Origin: Candidatus Methanoplasma sp.
GTDB taxonomy: Archaea > Thermoplasmatota > Thermoplasmata > Methanomassiliicoccales > Methanomethylophilaceae
Length of the DNA stretch: 64,000 nt
Assembly: GCA_031256955.1 (NCBI GenBank)
Contig: JAIRPP010000016.1
Location: 62,001-126,000 of the forward strand
Direction: 5' to 3'
In this document: piece by piece, positions 26,653 to 34,603 of the stretch
Layout of the letters: the number at the start of each line of letters is the position of its first letter
Position numbering within the stretch: position 1 is the first letter of the stretch
Notes under the pieces: generated by a model
Databases searched by the model: none
What the model was told of the DNA's origin: nothing
What the model saw: the letters and a program-made list of their open reading frames with translations, nothing else
Position numbers and translations under genes: made by a program

Positions 26653-27297
26653 ATGTTCGACCTGTACGTCGTGACCGATTCCGCCCTGTCGGGCGGCCTG
26701 CCCGACTCCGAGGTCGCCAGGAGGGCGTACGAGGGCGGGGCGGACGCGGTCCAGCTGAGGATGAAGGGCGCGCCCGGCGGGGAGATGCTCAGGCAGGCCA
26801 GGATCATAAAGGGGATCGCCGACTCCATGTCCAGGCTCTTCATAGTCAACGACAGGGCGGACGTCGCCCTCCTGTCCGAGGCGGACGGGGTGCACCTGGG
26901 GCGCTCCGACGTCCCCATAGAGGACGCCCGGGGCATGCTCGGGGAGCATATGATCATAGGCGCGTCCGTCCACAGCGTGGAGGAGGCCGAGGAGGCCGCC
27001 GAGGCGGGGGCGGACTACCTGAGCGTCGGGTCCGTGTTCAGGACGGGCACCAAGGGGGACGCGATCCAGGGGCTGGGGCTGGGGCCGGTCTTCGAGATCA
27101 AGAGGAGCGTGGGCCTGCCGCTGGTGGCGATAGGCGGCATAAACCTAGGGAACGTGCGCGAGGTCATACGGGCCGGGGCGGACTCCGCCGCGGTGGCCTC
27201 CGCGGTGGTGTCGAAGCCCGACATAGCGAAGGCGGCCCGCGAGATGAGGGACGCCATCCTCAAAGCAAGGATAATATCGGACATACCCGTTAGGTGA
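26653..27297 (+). CDS. thiE: Thiamine-phosphate synthase ThiE
   Basis: A 214-residue TIM-barrel enzyme that joins the pyrimidine (HMP-PP) and thiazole phosphates to thiamine phosphate. Typical motifs are LYVVTDSAL, VQLRMKGAP, FIVNDRADVALLSEADGVHLG, SVHSVEEAEEA, GSVFRTGTK and VAIGGINLGNV. It is the first dedicated gene of the thiamine cluster. The pyrimidine-branch genes (thiC, thiD) are not in the window. Confidence 0.95.
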   Translation: MFDLYVVTDSALSGGLPDSEVARRAYEGGADAVQLRMKGAPGGEMLRQARIIKGIADSMSRLFIVNDRADVALLSEADGVHLGRSDVPIEDARGMLGEHMIIGASVHSVEEAEEAAEAGADYLSVGSVFRTGTKGDAIQGLGLGPVFEIKRSVGLPLVAIGGINLGNVREVIRAGADSAAVASAVVSKPDIAKAAREMRDAILKARIISDIPVR

Positions 27298-27301
27298 CCC
27301 G

Positions 27302-27496
27302 ATGATGATCAACGGGAGAGAGCTCCGCCTGAGCGGCCCGCGCGCCCTGTCGGAGATCCTCGAGGGCGAGGGATACTCGCAGGACAGGGTCGCCGTGGAG
27401 ATGAACGGGAGCGTCGTCCCCAGGCGCGCATACCGGGAGACCTCGGTCTCCGACGCGGACAGGCTGGAGATAGTGGGATTCGTCGGGGGCGGCTGA
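27302..27496 (+). CDS. thiS: Sulfur carrier protein ThiS
   Basis: A 64-residue beta-grasp protein ending in GFVGGG. The C-terminal Gly-Gly is adenylated by ThiF and converted to the thiocarboxylate that gives sulfur to the thiazole ring. Its stop TGA shares its last base with the next gene's ATG. Length and ending match ThiS. Confidence 0.92.
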   Translation: MMINGRELRLSGPRALSEILEGEGYSQDRVAVEMNGSVVPRRAYRETSVSDADRLEIVGFVGGG

Positions 27497-28293
27497 TGAG
27501 GGTCACCCTCAACGGCGCCCCCGTGGAGACGTCCGCCGGGACCCTGTTCGAGCTGAGGGACGAGCTCATGCCCGGGAGGGACGTGGCCGTGCTTAACGGC
27601 TTCCAGGCGGCGGCGGACCGCCCCCTCTCCGAGGGGGACTGCGTCCACCTCGGGAAGAAGGGCGAGCTCCCGTCCAGGGAGGAGCTGGAATCGCTCATGT
27701 CCGCCAGGCACTCCCCCCGGGTCCACGGCGCGGTCAAGGGGTCCGTCGTCGGGATAGCGGGGCTGGGCGGGCTCGGGTCCAACATAGCCGCCGCGCTGGC
27801 GAGGCTGGGCGTGGGCCGCCTGGTGGTCGCGGACTTCGACGTGGTCGAGCCCACCAACCTCAACCGCCAGAACTACTTCGTGAGCCACCTCGGCATGGCC
27901 AAGACGGACGCCACGGTGGAGATCCTGAGGGGAGTGAACCCCTTCGTGGAGGTGGAGGCGCACGCGGTCAGGGTCTCGCCCGGCAACGCGGCGGAGATCT
28001 TCGGGGGGTGCGACGTCGTCTGCGAGGCGTTCGACTCCGCGACGGAGAAGGCCATGCTCGCGAACGCGCTCATGGAGGGGCTCCCGGGCGTCCCGCTGGT
28101 GTGCGGGTCGGGCCTGGCGGGGTACGGGGATTCCAACGAGATAAGGACCGAGAGGAGGATGGGCGGGCTGTACCTCTGCGGGGACGGGGAGTCCGCCGCG
28201 GGCGAGGGGTCCGGGCTCATGTCCCCCAGGGTGTGCATATGCGCCGGCCACATGGCCAACGCGGTCCTGAGGATACTCATGGGGGTCGAGTGA
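27496..28293 (+). CDS. thiF: ThiF-family adenylyltransferase with N-terminal ThiS-like domain
   Basis: A 265-residue E1-like enzyme. Residues 1-60 are a ThiS-like beta-grasp (MRVTLNGAPVETSAGTLFEL) without the final Gly-Gly. The adenylation domain follows: dinucleotide loop GIAGLGGLGSNIA (about 85-97), DFDVVEPTNLNRQ and TDATVEIL. It probably activates the ThiS carboxyl end. Such fused forms are known among ThiF family-2 proteins. The classical ThiF zinc cysteines (two CxxC) are not obvious: only CICAG and a few single cysteines are present. Confidence 0.88.
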   Translation: MRVTLNGAPVETSAGTLFELRDELMPGRDVAVLNGFQAAADRPLSEGDCVHLGKKGELPSREELESLMSARHSPRVHGAVKGSVVGIAGLGGLGSNIAAALARLGVGRLVVADFDVVEPTNLNRQNYFVSHLGMAKTDATVEILRGVNPFVEVEAHAVRVSPGNAAEIFGGCDVVCEAFDSATEKAMLANALMEGLPGVPLVCGSGLAGYGDSNEIRTERRMGGLYLCGDGESAAGEGSGLMSPRVCICAGHMANAVLRILMGVE

Positions 28294-28294
28294 C

Positions 28295-29062
28295 GTGGAC
28301 GACCTCGTCATAGGGGGCAGGAGGTTCAAGTCGAGGTTCATGCTGGGATCGGGGAAGTTCTCCATCCGCATGATGGGGGAGGTCATAGAGAGCGGCGGGG
28401 TGGAGATAGCCACCCTGGCGGTCAGGAGGGCGAACGTCGGCGGGGAGGAGAACATCCTCGACCACATCCCCAAAGGGGTGACGCTGCTGCCCAACACGTC
28501 CGGGGCGCGGAGCGCGGAGGAGGCGCTGAGGATAGCCCGGCTGGCCAGGGAGATGGGGTGCGGGGACATGGTCAAGATAGAGGTGGTCAGGGACAGCAGG
28601 TACCTGCTCCCGGACAACCGCGAGACCGCCAAGGCGGTGGCTCTGCTGGCGGGGGAGGGCTTCGTGCCGCTCCCGTACATGATGCCCGACCTGTCCGCCG
28701 CCCGCGACATGCAGGAGGCGGGGGCGGCGGCCATAATGCCCCTGGGGGCGCCCATCGGGAGCAACAAGGGCCTCCTGACGGGCGATTTCGTGAGGATGAT
28801 GGTGGAGGAGATAGACCTCCCGATAATCGTGGACGCGGGGATAGGCAGGCCTTCCCAGGCGTGCGAGGCCATGGAGATGGGGTGCGCCGCGGTCATGGCC
28901 AACACCGCCATAGCCACCGCGGGCGACGTCCCCCTGATGGCCTCCGCCTTCAGGCAGGCGATCGAGGCGGGCAGGAAGGCGTACCTGGCGAGGCCCGGCA
29001 GGGTGCTGGAGGGCAGGGGGGAGGCCTCCAGCCCGCTAACCGGGTTCCTGGAGGGCCCATGA
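28295..29062 (+). CDS. thiG: Thiazole synthase ThiG
   Basis: A 255-residue TIM-barrel enzyme that condenses deoxyxylulose-5-phosphate, dehydroglycine and ThiS thiocarboxylate into the thiazole. Motifs are FMLGSGKF, the Schiff-base Lys region VKIEVV, NTSGARSAEEA, MPLGAPIGSNKG and IVDAGIGRPSQA. The GTG start lies one base after the thiF stop, and its end overlaps thiH by 4 bases. Confidence 0.95.
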   Translation: MDDLVIGGRRFKSRFMLGSGKFSIRMMGEVIESGGVEIATLAVRRANVGGEENILDHIPKGVTLLPNTSGARSAEEALRIARLAREMGCGDMVKIEVVRDSRYLLPDNRETAKAVALLAGEGFVPLPYMMPDLSAARDMQEAGAAAIMPLGAPIGSNKGLLTGDFVRMMVEEIDLPIIVDAGIGRPSQACEAMEMGCAAVMANTAIATAGDVPLMASAFRQAIEAGRKAYLARPGRVLEGRGEASSPLTGFLEGP

Positions 29063-30207
29063 GGGCCTGGACCGACGCGGAGGATTACGCGGAGGGGATG
29101 GAGCGCATCGGATCCCGCGTCATGGACTCGGTGATGGATGCGAGGGAGGGGTACGACCCGTCGGCGTTCTCCGAGAGGGACGCGGCGGCCGCGCTGGCGT
29201 CCGAGCGCCTGTCGCCGGACGGGTTCGCCGCCCTCCTGTCGCCGGCGGCGGCCCCTCTCCTGGAGGAGATGGCCGCCCGCGCCAGGCGGGAGACCCTCGC
29301 CCACTTCGGGAACTCGGTGTCCCTGTTCACGCCGATATACGTGTCCAACCGCTGCGACGGGGGCTGCGTCTACTGCGGGTTCCGCTCGGGCAACGGCGTC
29401 GGCAGGGCCGCGCTGTCCCCCGCGGAGGCGGAAGCGGAGATGAGGATCATAGCGTCCACCGGGCTGGCGGAGGCGCTCATACTCACGGGGGAGTCCAGGA
29501 CGGGGTCCGGCGTCGGGTACATAGGGGAGTGCGTGGCGGCGGCGGCCCGGCTGTTCAAGAGCGTGGGGGTGGAGGTGTACCCCATGAACTCGGCTGAGTA
29601 CGCCTCGCTCAGGGCCCGCGGGGCGGACTACGTAACGGTGTTCCAGGAGACCTACGACCCCGAGAGGTACGCGGAGGTCCATCTCTCGGGGCAGAAGAGG
29701 GTGTTCTCGTACAGGTTCGACGCGCAGGAGAGGGCGCTCATGGGCGGGATGAGGGGGGTGGCGTTCGGGGCGCTCATGGGGCTGGGCGACCTCCGCCGCG
29801 ACGCGTTCGCGTGCGGGATGCACGCCCGCGCCATCCAGAGGAAATACCCGTCCGCGGAGATCTCCCTGTCCGTCCCGCGGCTCAGGCCCGTCGCGGGGTC
29901 GGAGGCGTACGGCGAGCGGGTCAGCGAGAGGGAGCTGCTCCAGACGGCCCTCGCCTACAGGATCTTCCTGCCGTACGCCGGGATCACGCTGTCGACGCGG
30001 GAGTCCGCCCGTTTCAGGGACGGGGCTGCGGGCCTCTTCGCCACCAGGATGTCCGCGGGCGTGTCCGTGGGCGTGGGGGAGCGCTCGTCGGATTCCCCCG
30101 GCGGGGGGCAGTTCGACATAGCCGACGGGAGGAGCGTGGAAGAGATCAGGCGCGCGCTGGAGGAGAGGGGGCTCCAGCCGGTGTTCAGCGACTACGTGAG
30201 GACATGA
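29059..30207 (+). CDS. thiH: 2-iminoacetate synthase ThiH (tyrosine lyase)
   Basis: A 382-residue radical-SAM enzyme that splits tyrosine to give dehydroglycine for ThiG. The cluster motif is CDGGCVYC (Cys99, Cys103, Cys106), in the context YVSNRCDGGCVYCGF. EVYPMNSAEYASL and VPRLRPVAGSE are further ThiH features. Using ThiH rather than the oxygen-dependent ThiO fits an anaerobe. The start and stop overlap both neighbours by 4 bases. Confidence 0.95.
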   Translation: MRAWTDAEDYAEGMERIGSRVMDSVMDAREGYDPSAFSERDAAAALASERLSPDGFAALLSPAAAPLLEEMAARARRETLAHFGNSVSLFTPIYVSNRCDGGCVYCGFRSGNGVGRAALSPAEAEAEMRIIASTGLAEALILTGESRTGSGVGYIGECVAAAARLFKSVGVEVYPMNSAEYASLRARGADYVTVFQETYDPERYAEVHLSGQKRVFSYRFDAQERALMGGMRGVAFGALMGLGDLRRDAFACGMHARAIQRKYPSAEISLSVPRLRPVAGSEAYGERVSERELLQTALAYRIFLPYAGITLSTRESARFRDGAAGLFATRMSAGVSVGVGERSSDSPGGGQFDIADGRSVEEIRRALEERGLQPVFSDYVRT

Positions 30208-30797
30208 TCGCCGCCATAACGGACAGCCGCCTGTGCGGGGGGAGGTTCGCGGAGCAGATGGGGAGGATCGCCCGCGCCCGCCCCGACCTGATAATCCTGA
30301 GGGAGAAATGGCTCTCGCCCGAGGAATACCGGGCGCTGGCCTCGGAGGCCCTGGAGACATGCCGCGCCGCGGGGGCAGAGCTGTGCGCCAACTCGTTCTC
30401 CGACGTCGCGGCGGGCCTCGGGATCCGCCGCATCCAGCTGTCCGTCGGCGATCTGCGCCGGCTCGGGCGCGGCGGCTTCGATCAGGTGATCGCGTCCGTC
30501 CATTCCGCGGGCGAGGCGAGGGAGGCGGAGGATCTGGGGGCGGACGCGCTGGTTTTCGGGAACGTCTTCGAGACCGCGTGCAAGCCGGGCGCGCCCGCCA
30601 GGGGCCTGGCCGCGCTCGGAGAGGTGTGCGGGGCCGCGGGCGCGCCCGTGCTGGCCGTCGGAGGGATCGACGAGGGCAACATGCGCCTCGCGATGGCCGC
30701 GGGGGCGGCGGGGGTGTGCATGAGGGGGCGGTTCATGGAGGCGGAGGACCCCGCGGGGATAGTCCGCGCATACAGGGAGATGAGGGCATCCCTCTGA
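30204..30797 (+). CDS. tenI: TenI/ThiE-like protein, probable thiazole tautomerase
   Basis: A 197-residue ThiE-superfamily barrel, shorter and more divergent than the ThiE at 26653. It keeps SVHSAGEAREAEDLGAD, FGNVFET and VLAVGGIDEGNM, but lacks the HMP-PP-binding NDRADVA segment. That pattern, and its place after thiH, suggests the TenI role of aromatising the thiazole phosphate. Its start overlaps the thiH stop (ATGA). A paralogue lies at 39859. Confidence 0.8.
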   Translation: MIAAITDSRLCGGRFAEQMGRIARARPDLIILREKWLSPEEYRALASEALETCRAAGAELCANSFSDVAAGLGIRRIQLSVGDLRRLGRGGFDQVIASVHSAGEAREAEDLGADALVFGNVFETACKPGAPARGLAALGEVCGAAGAPVLAVGGIDEGNMRLAMAAGAAGVCMRGRFMEAEDPAGIVRAYREMRASL

Positions 30798-30840
30798 CGC
30801 GATGGCGGCCCATCGCCGCCGCGCCCGAATAGAGCCAGAC

Positions 30841-30931
30841 GCGCTCGCATCCCTCTCTTTTGAACGCGTGCGCGCGACTATGCGCGATCCGAACCGCATG
30901 ATCCGGATGCGAGCGCGGAATCGGATCGCGC
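30841..30931. repeat. Nested perfect inverted repeats upstream of hdrC
   Basis: In the gap after the thiamine operon, arms GCGCGATCCGA (30882-30892) and TCGGATCGCGC (30921-30931) pair perfectly. A second perfect pair, GCGCTCGCAT (30841-30850) and ATGCGAGCGC (30907-30916), competes for part of the same sequence. A shorter CGCAT/ATGCG pair (30895-30911) also fits. Mutually exclusive stems suggest a structured leader, terminator or small RNA. No T-tract follows. Confidence 0.5.
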
Positions 30932-31079
30932 CTCCGGGAGGCGCCGGGCGGCTCGTCCCGCCATGATGTCGAAGCGAGGGCTCCAGACATCGCGATGGGC
31001 GATATGGTCATGCGTGATCATGCAATTTTGAACGCTTTTAGCTGGAAAATAGTCGCCGCACGACAAACTATTTGAATGG

Positions 31080-31604
31080 ATGGCCGGGATTTTGAAAGTA
31101 GCTCCTATGGACGAAACTGCATTATTTAAGGAAAAGCTGGCCGCCAACGGCGGCTCGAGCGCCGCGAAGTGCTTTCAGTGCGGAACATGTTCTCTCAAAT
31201 GCCCGTCCGCCAACATGCGGACGTCTTTGAGGCCTGCGCACCTGATGAGGGCTTCGCTGCTCGGACTGAGGGACGAGGCGATGGACGGCGACGCCATGTG
31301 GCAGTGCACCACGTGCTACACCTGTGTGGAGTGGTGCCCCTGCAACGTGCAGGTCGTCGACGTGATCGCCGCGCTGAGGAACATAGCCGTATCCGAAGGG
31401 AACCTCTATGGCAACCATAAGAAGGTGGCGGAGAGCCTGATCAAGAGCGGGCACACGGTTGACAACAACGACAGGATAAGGGCTCTGAGGAAGGACCTCG
31501 GGCTCCGCGAGGATCCCGACACCGTGATCGGCGGAGGCTCGCCGAAGGCGGACTTCGACAAGGTGCTCAAGCTCACCGGGTTCGACAAGCTGGTGGGACA
31601 ATGA
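31080..31604 (+). CDS. hdrC: Heterodisulfide reductase subunit C (HdrC)
   Basis: A 174-residue ferredoxin-like electron carrier. Two [4Fe-4S] motifs are seen: CFQCGTCSLKC (C31, C34, C37, C41) and CTTCYTCVEWC (C76, C79, C82, C86). HdrC passes electrons to HdrB for reduction of the CoM-S-S-CoB disulfide in methanogens. It is coupled to hdrB (ATGA). No hdrA is adjacent; a CODH-like gene follows instead. A TATA-like GAAAATAG lies about 20-26 bases before the ATG. Confidence 0.93.
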   Translation: MAGILKVAPMDETALFKEKLAANGGSSAAKCFQCGTCSLKCPSANMRTSLRPAHLMRASLLGLRDEAMDGDAMWQCTTCYTCVEWCPCNVQVVDVIAALRNIAVSEGNLYGNHKKVAESLIKSGHTVDNNDRIRALRKDLGLREDPDTVIGGGSPKADFDKVLKLTGFDKLVGQ

Positions 31605-32452
31605 AGAGGTACGCGTTCTTCCTGGGGTGCATCGCGCCCCTCAGATATCCCGGGATCGAGAAATCGACGAGGGAGGTCTTCAAAGCGCTGGGCGTCGAGC
31701 TGGTGGACCTCGAGGGAGCCAGCTGCTGCCCCGCGCCCGGAGTGATAAAATCGTTCAGCAAGGCGGCGTGGCTCGCGGCCGCGGCGAGGAACCTCGCCCT
31801 GGCGGAGAAGGCCGGGCTGGACGTCATGACCATCTGCAACGGCTGCTACGGCTCCCTGTTCGACGCCGCCCACGAGCTGCGCGAGGACGAGGGGCTGCTG
31901 AGGGAGGCCAACGAGATCCTCGCGGAGATAGGGCTGAGCTACAGCGGGAACACGAAGGTGAGGCACTTCGCGGACGTGCTGTACAGGGACGTCGGGATAG
32001 ACAAGATTAAAGAGGCCGTCAAGAAGCCCGCCGCATACGAGGTCGCGGCGTTCTACGGGTGCCACTTCCTGAAGCCCAGCCTGCTGAAGCAGCTGGACGA
32101 TTCCGAGAACCCCAGGATCCTGGACGACCTCATCGAGGCCGTGGGCGCCAGCAGCGCGCTCCGCAAGAAGAAGGCCAGGACGATGTGCTGCGGCGCCGGC
32201 GGGGGCCTCAGGTCCCAGTTCGGAGAGACGGCGAAGAAGTTCACCGAGGCCAACATCGAGATAATGAAGGGCAGCGGGGCGGAGATGATCGTCGACGTGT
32301 GCCCGTTCTGCCACCTCCAGTTCGACACCAGCCAGAGCGCGGACGGGTCCGGGCTCCCCGTGCTCCACCTGTCGCAGCTCTACGGCCTCGCGATGGGGAT
32401 GGACGCGGGAAGCCTCGGGCTGAGCGCGCACGCCACCCCGGTGAAACTGTAA
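31601..32452 (+). CDS. hdrB: Heterodisulfide reductase subunit B (HdrB)
   Basis: A 283-residue protein with two CCG domains that bind the non-cubane [4Fe-4S] clusters cleaving the heterodisulfide. The first set is GCIAPLRYPG, SCCPAPG and CNGC; the second is YGCHFLKPS, MCCGAGGG and CPFC. All cysteines appear intact, so the protein should be active. It is coupled to hdrC and is followed 42 bases later by the CODH-like gene. Confidence 0.94.
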   Translation: MKRYAFFLGCIAPLRYPGIEKSTREVFKALGVELVDLEGASCCPAPGVIKSFSKAAWLAAAARNLALAEKAGLDVMTICNGCYGSLFDAAHELREDEGLLREANEILAEIGLSYSGNTKVRHFADVLYRDVGIDKIKEAVKKPAAYEVAAFYGCHFLKPSLLKQLDDSENPRILDDLIEAVGASSALRKKKARTMCCGAGGGLRSQFGETAKKFTEANIEIMKGSGAEMIVDVCPFCHLQFDTSQSADGSGLPVLHLSQLYGLAMGMDAGSLGLSAHATPVKL

Positions 32453-32494
32453 CCTCAAACGCGATTAAAACGAAAAAAGTCAGAAGGCATTGCT

Positions 32495-34381
32495 ATGACG
32501 AAATGGTCCAATCAGAAGATATGCAAGAGCGCGGACAAGGATCTGGAGAACTACATCTCCGTCCTCCCGACGAACACGGCGTTCCACCGCGTGGACACCC
32601 AGATATTGAAATGCGGCTTCGGCCTCGGCGGCATCTGCTGCAGGCTCTGCGCCAACGGCCCCTGCCGCATAACGCAGGACGCGCCCAAGGGGGTCTGCGG
32701 GGCGACCGCGGACGTGATAGTCGCCAGGAACTTCCTGCGCACGGTCGCGGCGGGCTCGGGATGCTACATACACGTGGTCGAGAACGCCGCCAGGAACCTG
32801 AGGAGCATCGCCCTCGCCAAGGGCGACATCAGGGGCAAGAAGGCGCTGGAGCGCCTCTGCGCCAAGTTCGGCGTCTCCGGAGCCGACGAGCACGAGAAGG
32901 CCCTGAAGGTGGCGGACGCCGTCCTCGAGGACCTGTACAGGCCCGAGTTCGAGAAGATGAGGCTCACCGAGAAGATGGCGTACCCCCCGAGGTACAAGCG
33001 CTGGGAGGAGCTGGGCATCCTGCCGGGCGGAGCCAAGTCCGAGGTGTTCTCGGGAGTGGTGAAGACCTCCACGAACCTCAACTCGGACCCGGTGCACATG
33101 CTGCTGCACTGCCTGAAGCTCGGGATATCCACCGGCCTCTTCGGGCTCACGCTCACCAACCTGCTGAACGACGTGGTCATCGGCGAGCCCGAGCTGCGCC
33201 TGGCCCCCGTGGGGCTCCGCGTCATCGACCCCGGCTACATCAACATCATGATAACCGGGCACCAGCACTCCAGGTTCTCGTACCTGCAGGACCGCCTGAT
33301 CCACGAGGACGTCGTGAAGAAGGCGAAGGCCGCCGGGGCGAAGGGCTTCAAGATAATAGGGTGCACCTGCGTCGGCCAGGACATGCAGCTCCGCGGGGCG
33401 CACTGCACCCAGATCTTCGACGGCCACGCCGGCAACAACTTCACCAGCGAGGCCATCCTGTCCACCGGCGCCATAGACGCCGTGATATCGGAGTTCAACT
33501 GCACCCTGCCCGGCATCGAGCCCATCTGCGACCAGCTCAAGATAAAGCAGATCTGCGTGGACCCGGTGGCGAAGAAGGCGAACGCGACGCTGAAGGAGTT
33601 CACCTACGAGAACCGCGAATCCGTAGTGGACGAGATCGTGGACGAGATCGTGGCGTCGTACAAGGCCAGGCGCGGAACGGTTCCCATGAGCCTGCTCCCG
33701 GAGCACGGCAACTCGAACTCGCTGACCGGGGTCAGCGAGGTCTCCCTGAAGGCGTTCCTGGGCGACTCGTGGAAGCCGCTCATAGACCTGATAGCCAACG
33801 GCACCATAAAGGGCATAGCCGGCGTGGTCGGCTGCTCCAACCTGATGCTGGGCGGGCACGACGTGATGACCGTCGAGCTCACCAAGCGGCTGATAGCCAA
33901 GGACATAATCGTCCTGACCGCGGGATGCTCCTCCGGGGGCATAGAGAACTGCGGCCTCATGAGGCCGGAGGCGGCGGAGCTGGCCGGGCCCGGCCTCAAG
34001 GCGGTCTGCAAGCAGCTCGGGATACCCCCGGTGCTGAACTTCGGGCCCTGCCTGGCCATCGGCAGGCTGGAGATAGTCGCGACCGAGGTGGCGGAGGCGC
34101 TGGGAGTGGACCTCCCGCAGCTGCCCCTGGTCCTGTCCGCGGCGCAGTGGCTGGAGGAGCAGGCGCTGGCGGACGGGGCGTTCGGGCTCGCGCTCGGCCT
34201 CCCCCTGCACCTGGGGCTCCCGCCCTTCGTGGTCGGAAGCGAGCTGGCGGTGAAGGTGCTGTGCGAGGACATGAAGTCCCTGACCGGCGGCCAGGTGATC
34301 GTCAACGGCGACGCCGCGGAGTCGGCGGACATCCTGGAGGGAGTCATCCTCCAGAAGCGCAAGGAGCTGAACCTGCCGTAA
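32495..34381 (+). CDS. CooS-like carbon monoxide dehydrogenase family protein
   Basis: A 628-residue homologue of anaerobic Ni-Fe CODH. The D- and B-cluster cysteines are intact (C40, C48, C49, C52, C57, C68). The C-cluster ligands also seem conserved: His256, Cys292, Cys336, Cys447, Cys478, Cys519. Compared by eye with bacterial CODH-II, the His tunnel/catalytic segment (normally HSGHAKH) reads CYIHVVEN, and the catalytic Lys position is Gln556. The usual acid-base residues are thus missing, and activity may not be CO oxidation. It follows hdrCB; a TATA-like GATTAAAACG (32463-32472) may give it an extra promoter. No CooF, CooC or ACS gene is near. Confidence 0.88.
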   Translation: MTKWSNQKICKSADKDLENYISVLPTNTAFHRVDTQILKCGFGLGGICCRLCANGPCRITQDAPKGVCGATADVIVARNFLRTVAAGSGCYIHVVENAARNLRSIALAKGDIRGKKALERLCAKFGVSGADEHEKALKVADAVLEDLYRPEFEKMRLTEKMAYPPRYKRWEELGILPGGAKSEVFSGVVKTSTNLNSDPVHMLLHCLKLGISTGLFGLTLTNLLNDVVIGEPELRLAPVGLRVIDPGYINIMITGHQHSRFSYLQDRLIHEDVVKKAKAAGAKGFKIIGCTCVGQDMQLRGAHCTQIFDGHAGNNFTSEAILSTGAIDAVISEFNCTLPGIEPICDQLKIKQICVDPVAKKANATLKEFTYENRESVVDEIVDEIVASYKARRGTVPMSLLPEHGNSNSLTGVSEVSLKAFLGDSWKPLIDLIANGTIKGIAGVVGCSNLMLGGHDVMTVELTKRLIAKDIIVLTAGCSSGGIENCGLMRPEAAELAGPGLKAVCKQLGIPPVLNFGPCLAIGRLEIVATEVAEALGVDLPQLPLVLSAAQWLEEQALADGAFGLALGLPLHLGLPPFVVGSELAVKVLCEDMKSLTGGQVIVNGDAAESADILEGVILQKRKELNLP

Positions 34382-34395
34382 GGCGGGTTCGGACA

Positions 34396-34433
34396 GGGGG
34401 GCCCGCCAGGCGGGCTCCCCCCATATTTTTTTT
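34396..34433 (+). terminator. Terminator of the hdrCB-cooS-like operon
   Basis: An imperfect GC hairpin (GGGGGGCCCGCC with GGCGGGCTCCCCCC, 34396-34422) is followed by a tract of eight T residues (34426-34433). Confidence 0.8.
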
Positions 34434-34482
34434 GGCTCTCTGTGAAATCGAACGGGGGCGGAGCGGCCTCCTCCTCTGCGAA

Positions 34483-34565
34483 CTGCCTTTTCGTGTCAAA
34501 TACGCGATTTGGATTCTGCCTTTTCGTGTCAAATACGCGATTTAGATTCTGCCTTTTCGTGCAAA
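34483..34565 (+). repeat. Tandem 33-base repeats ahead of a DUF4143 gene
   Basis: Two almost identical 33-base units (34483-34515 and 34516-34548, one G/A difference) are followed by a partial third copy from 34549. Each begins CTGCCTTTTCGTG and contains CAAATACGCGATTT. They abut the TATA box AATTATATCC (about 34568-34577) of the gene at 34604. This looks like a repeated regulator site rather than CRISPR, because there are no spacers. Confidence 0.75.
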
Positions 34566-34603
34566 CGCAATTATATCCGCACATTTATCCCTATTTGGGA
34601 AAG

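Noticed and set aside
31080-34381. A complete acetyl-CoA synthase/CODH (Cdh) complex
   Set aside because: Only a single CooS-type subunit is present; no cdhB, cdhC, cdhD, cdhE or cooC-like gene is in the window.
34483-34565. CRISPR array
   Set aside because: The 33-base units are directly adjacent with no spacers, and no cas genes are present.
34442-34603. N-terminal extension of the DUF4143 ATPase
   Set aside because: It would be the translated tandem repeats and would place the start upstream of the TATA box.
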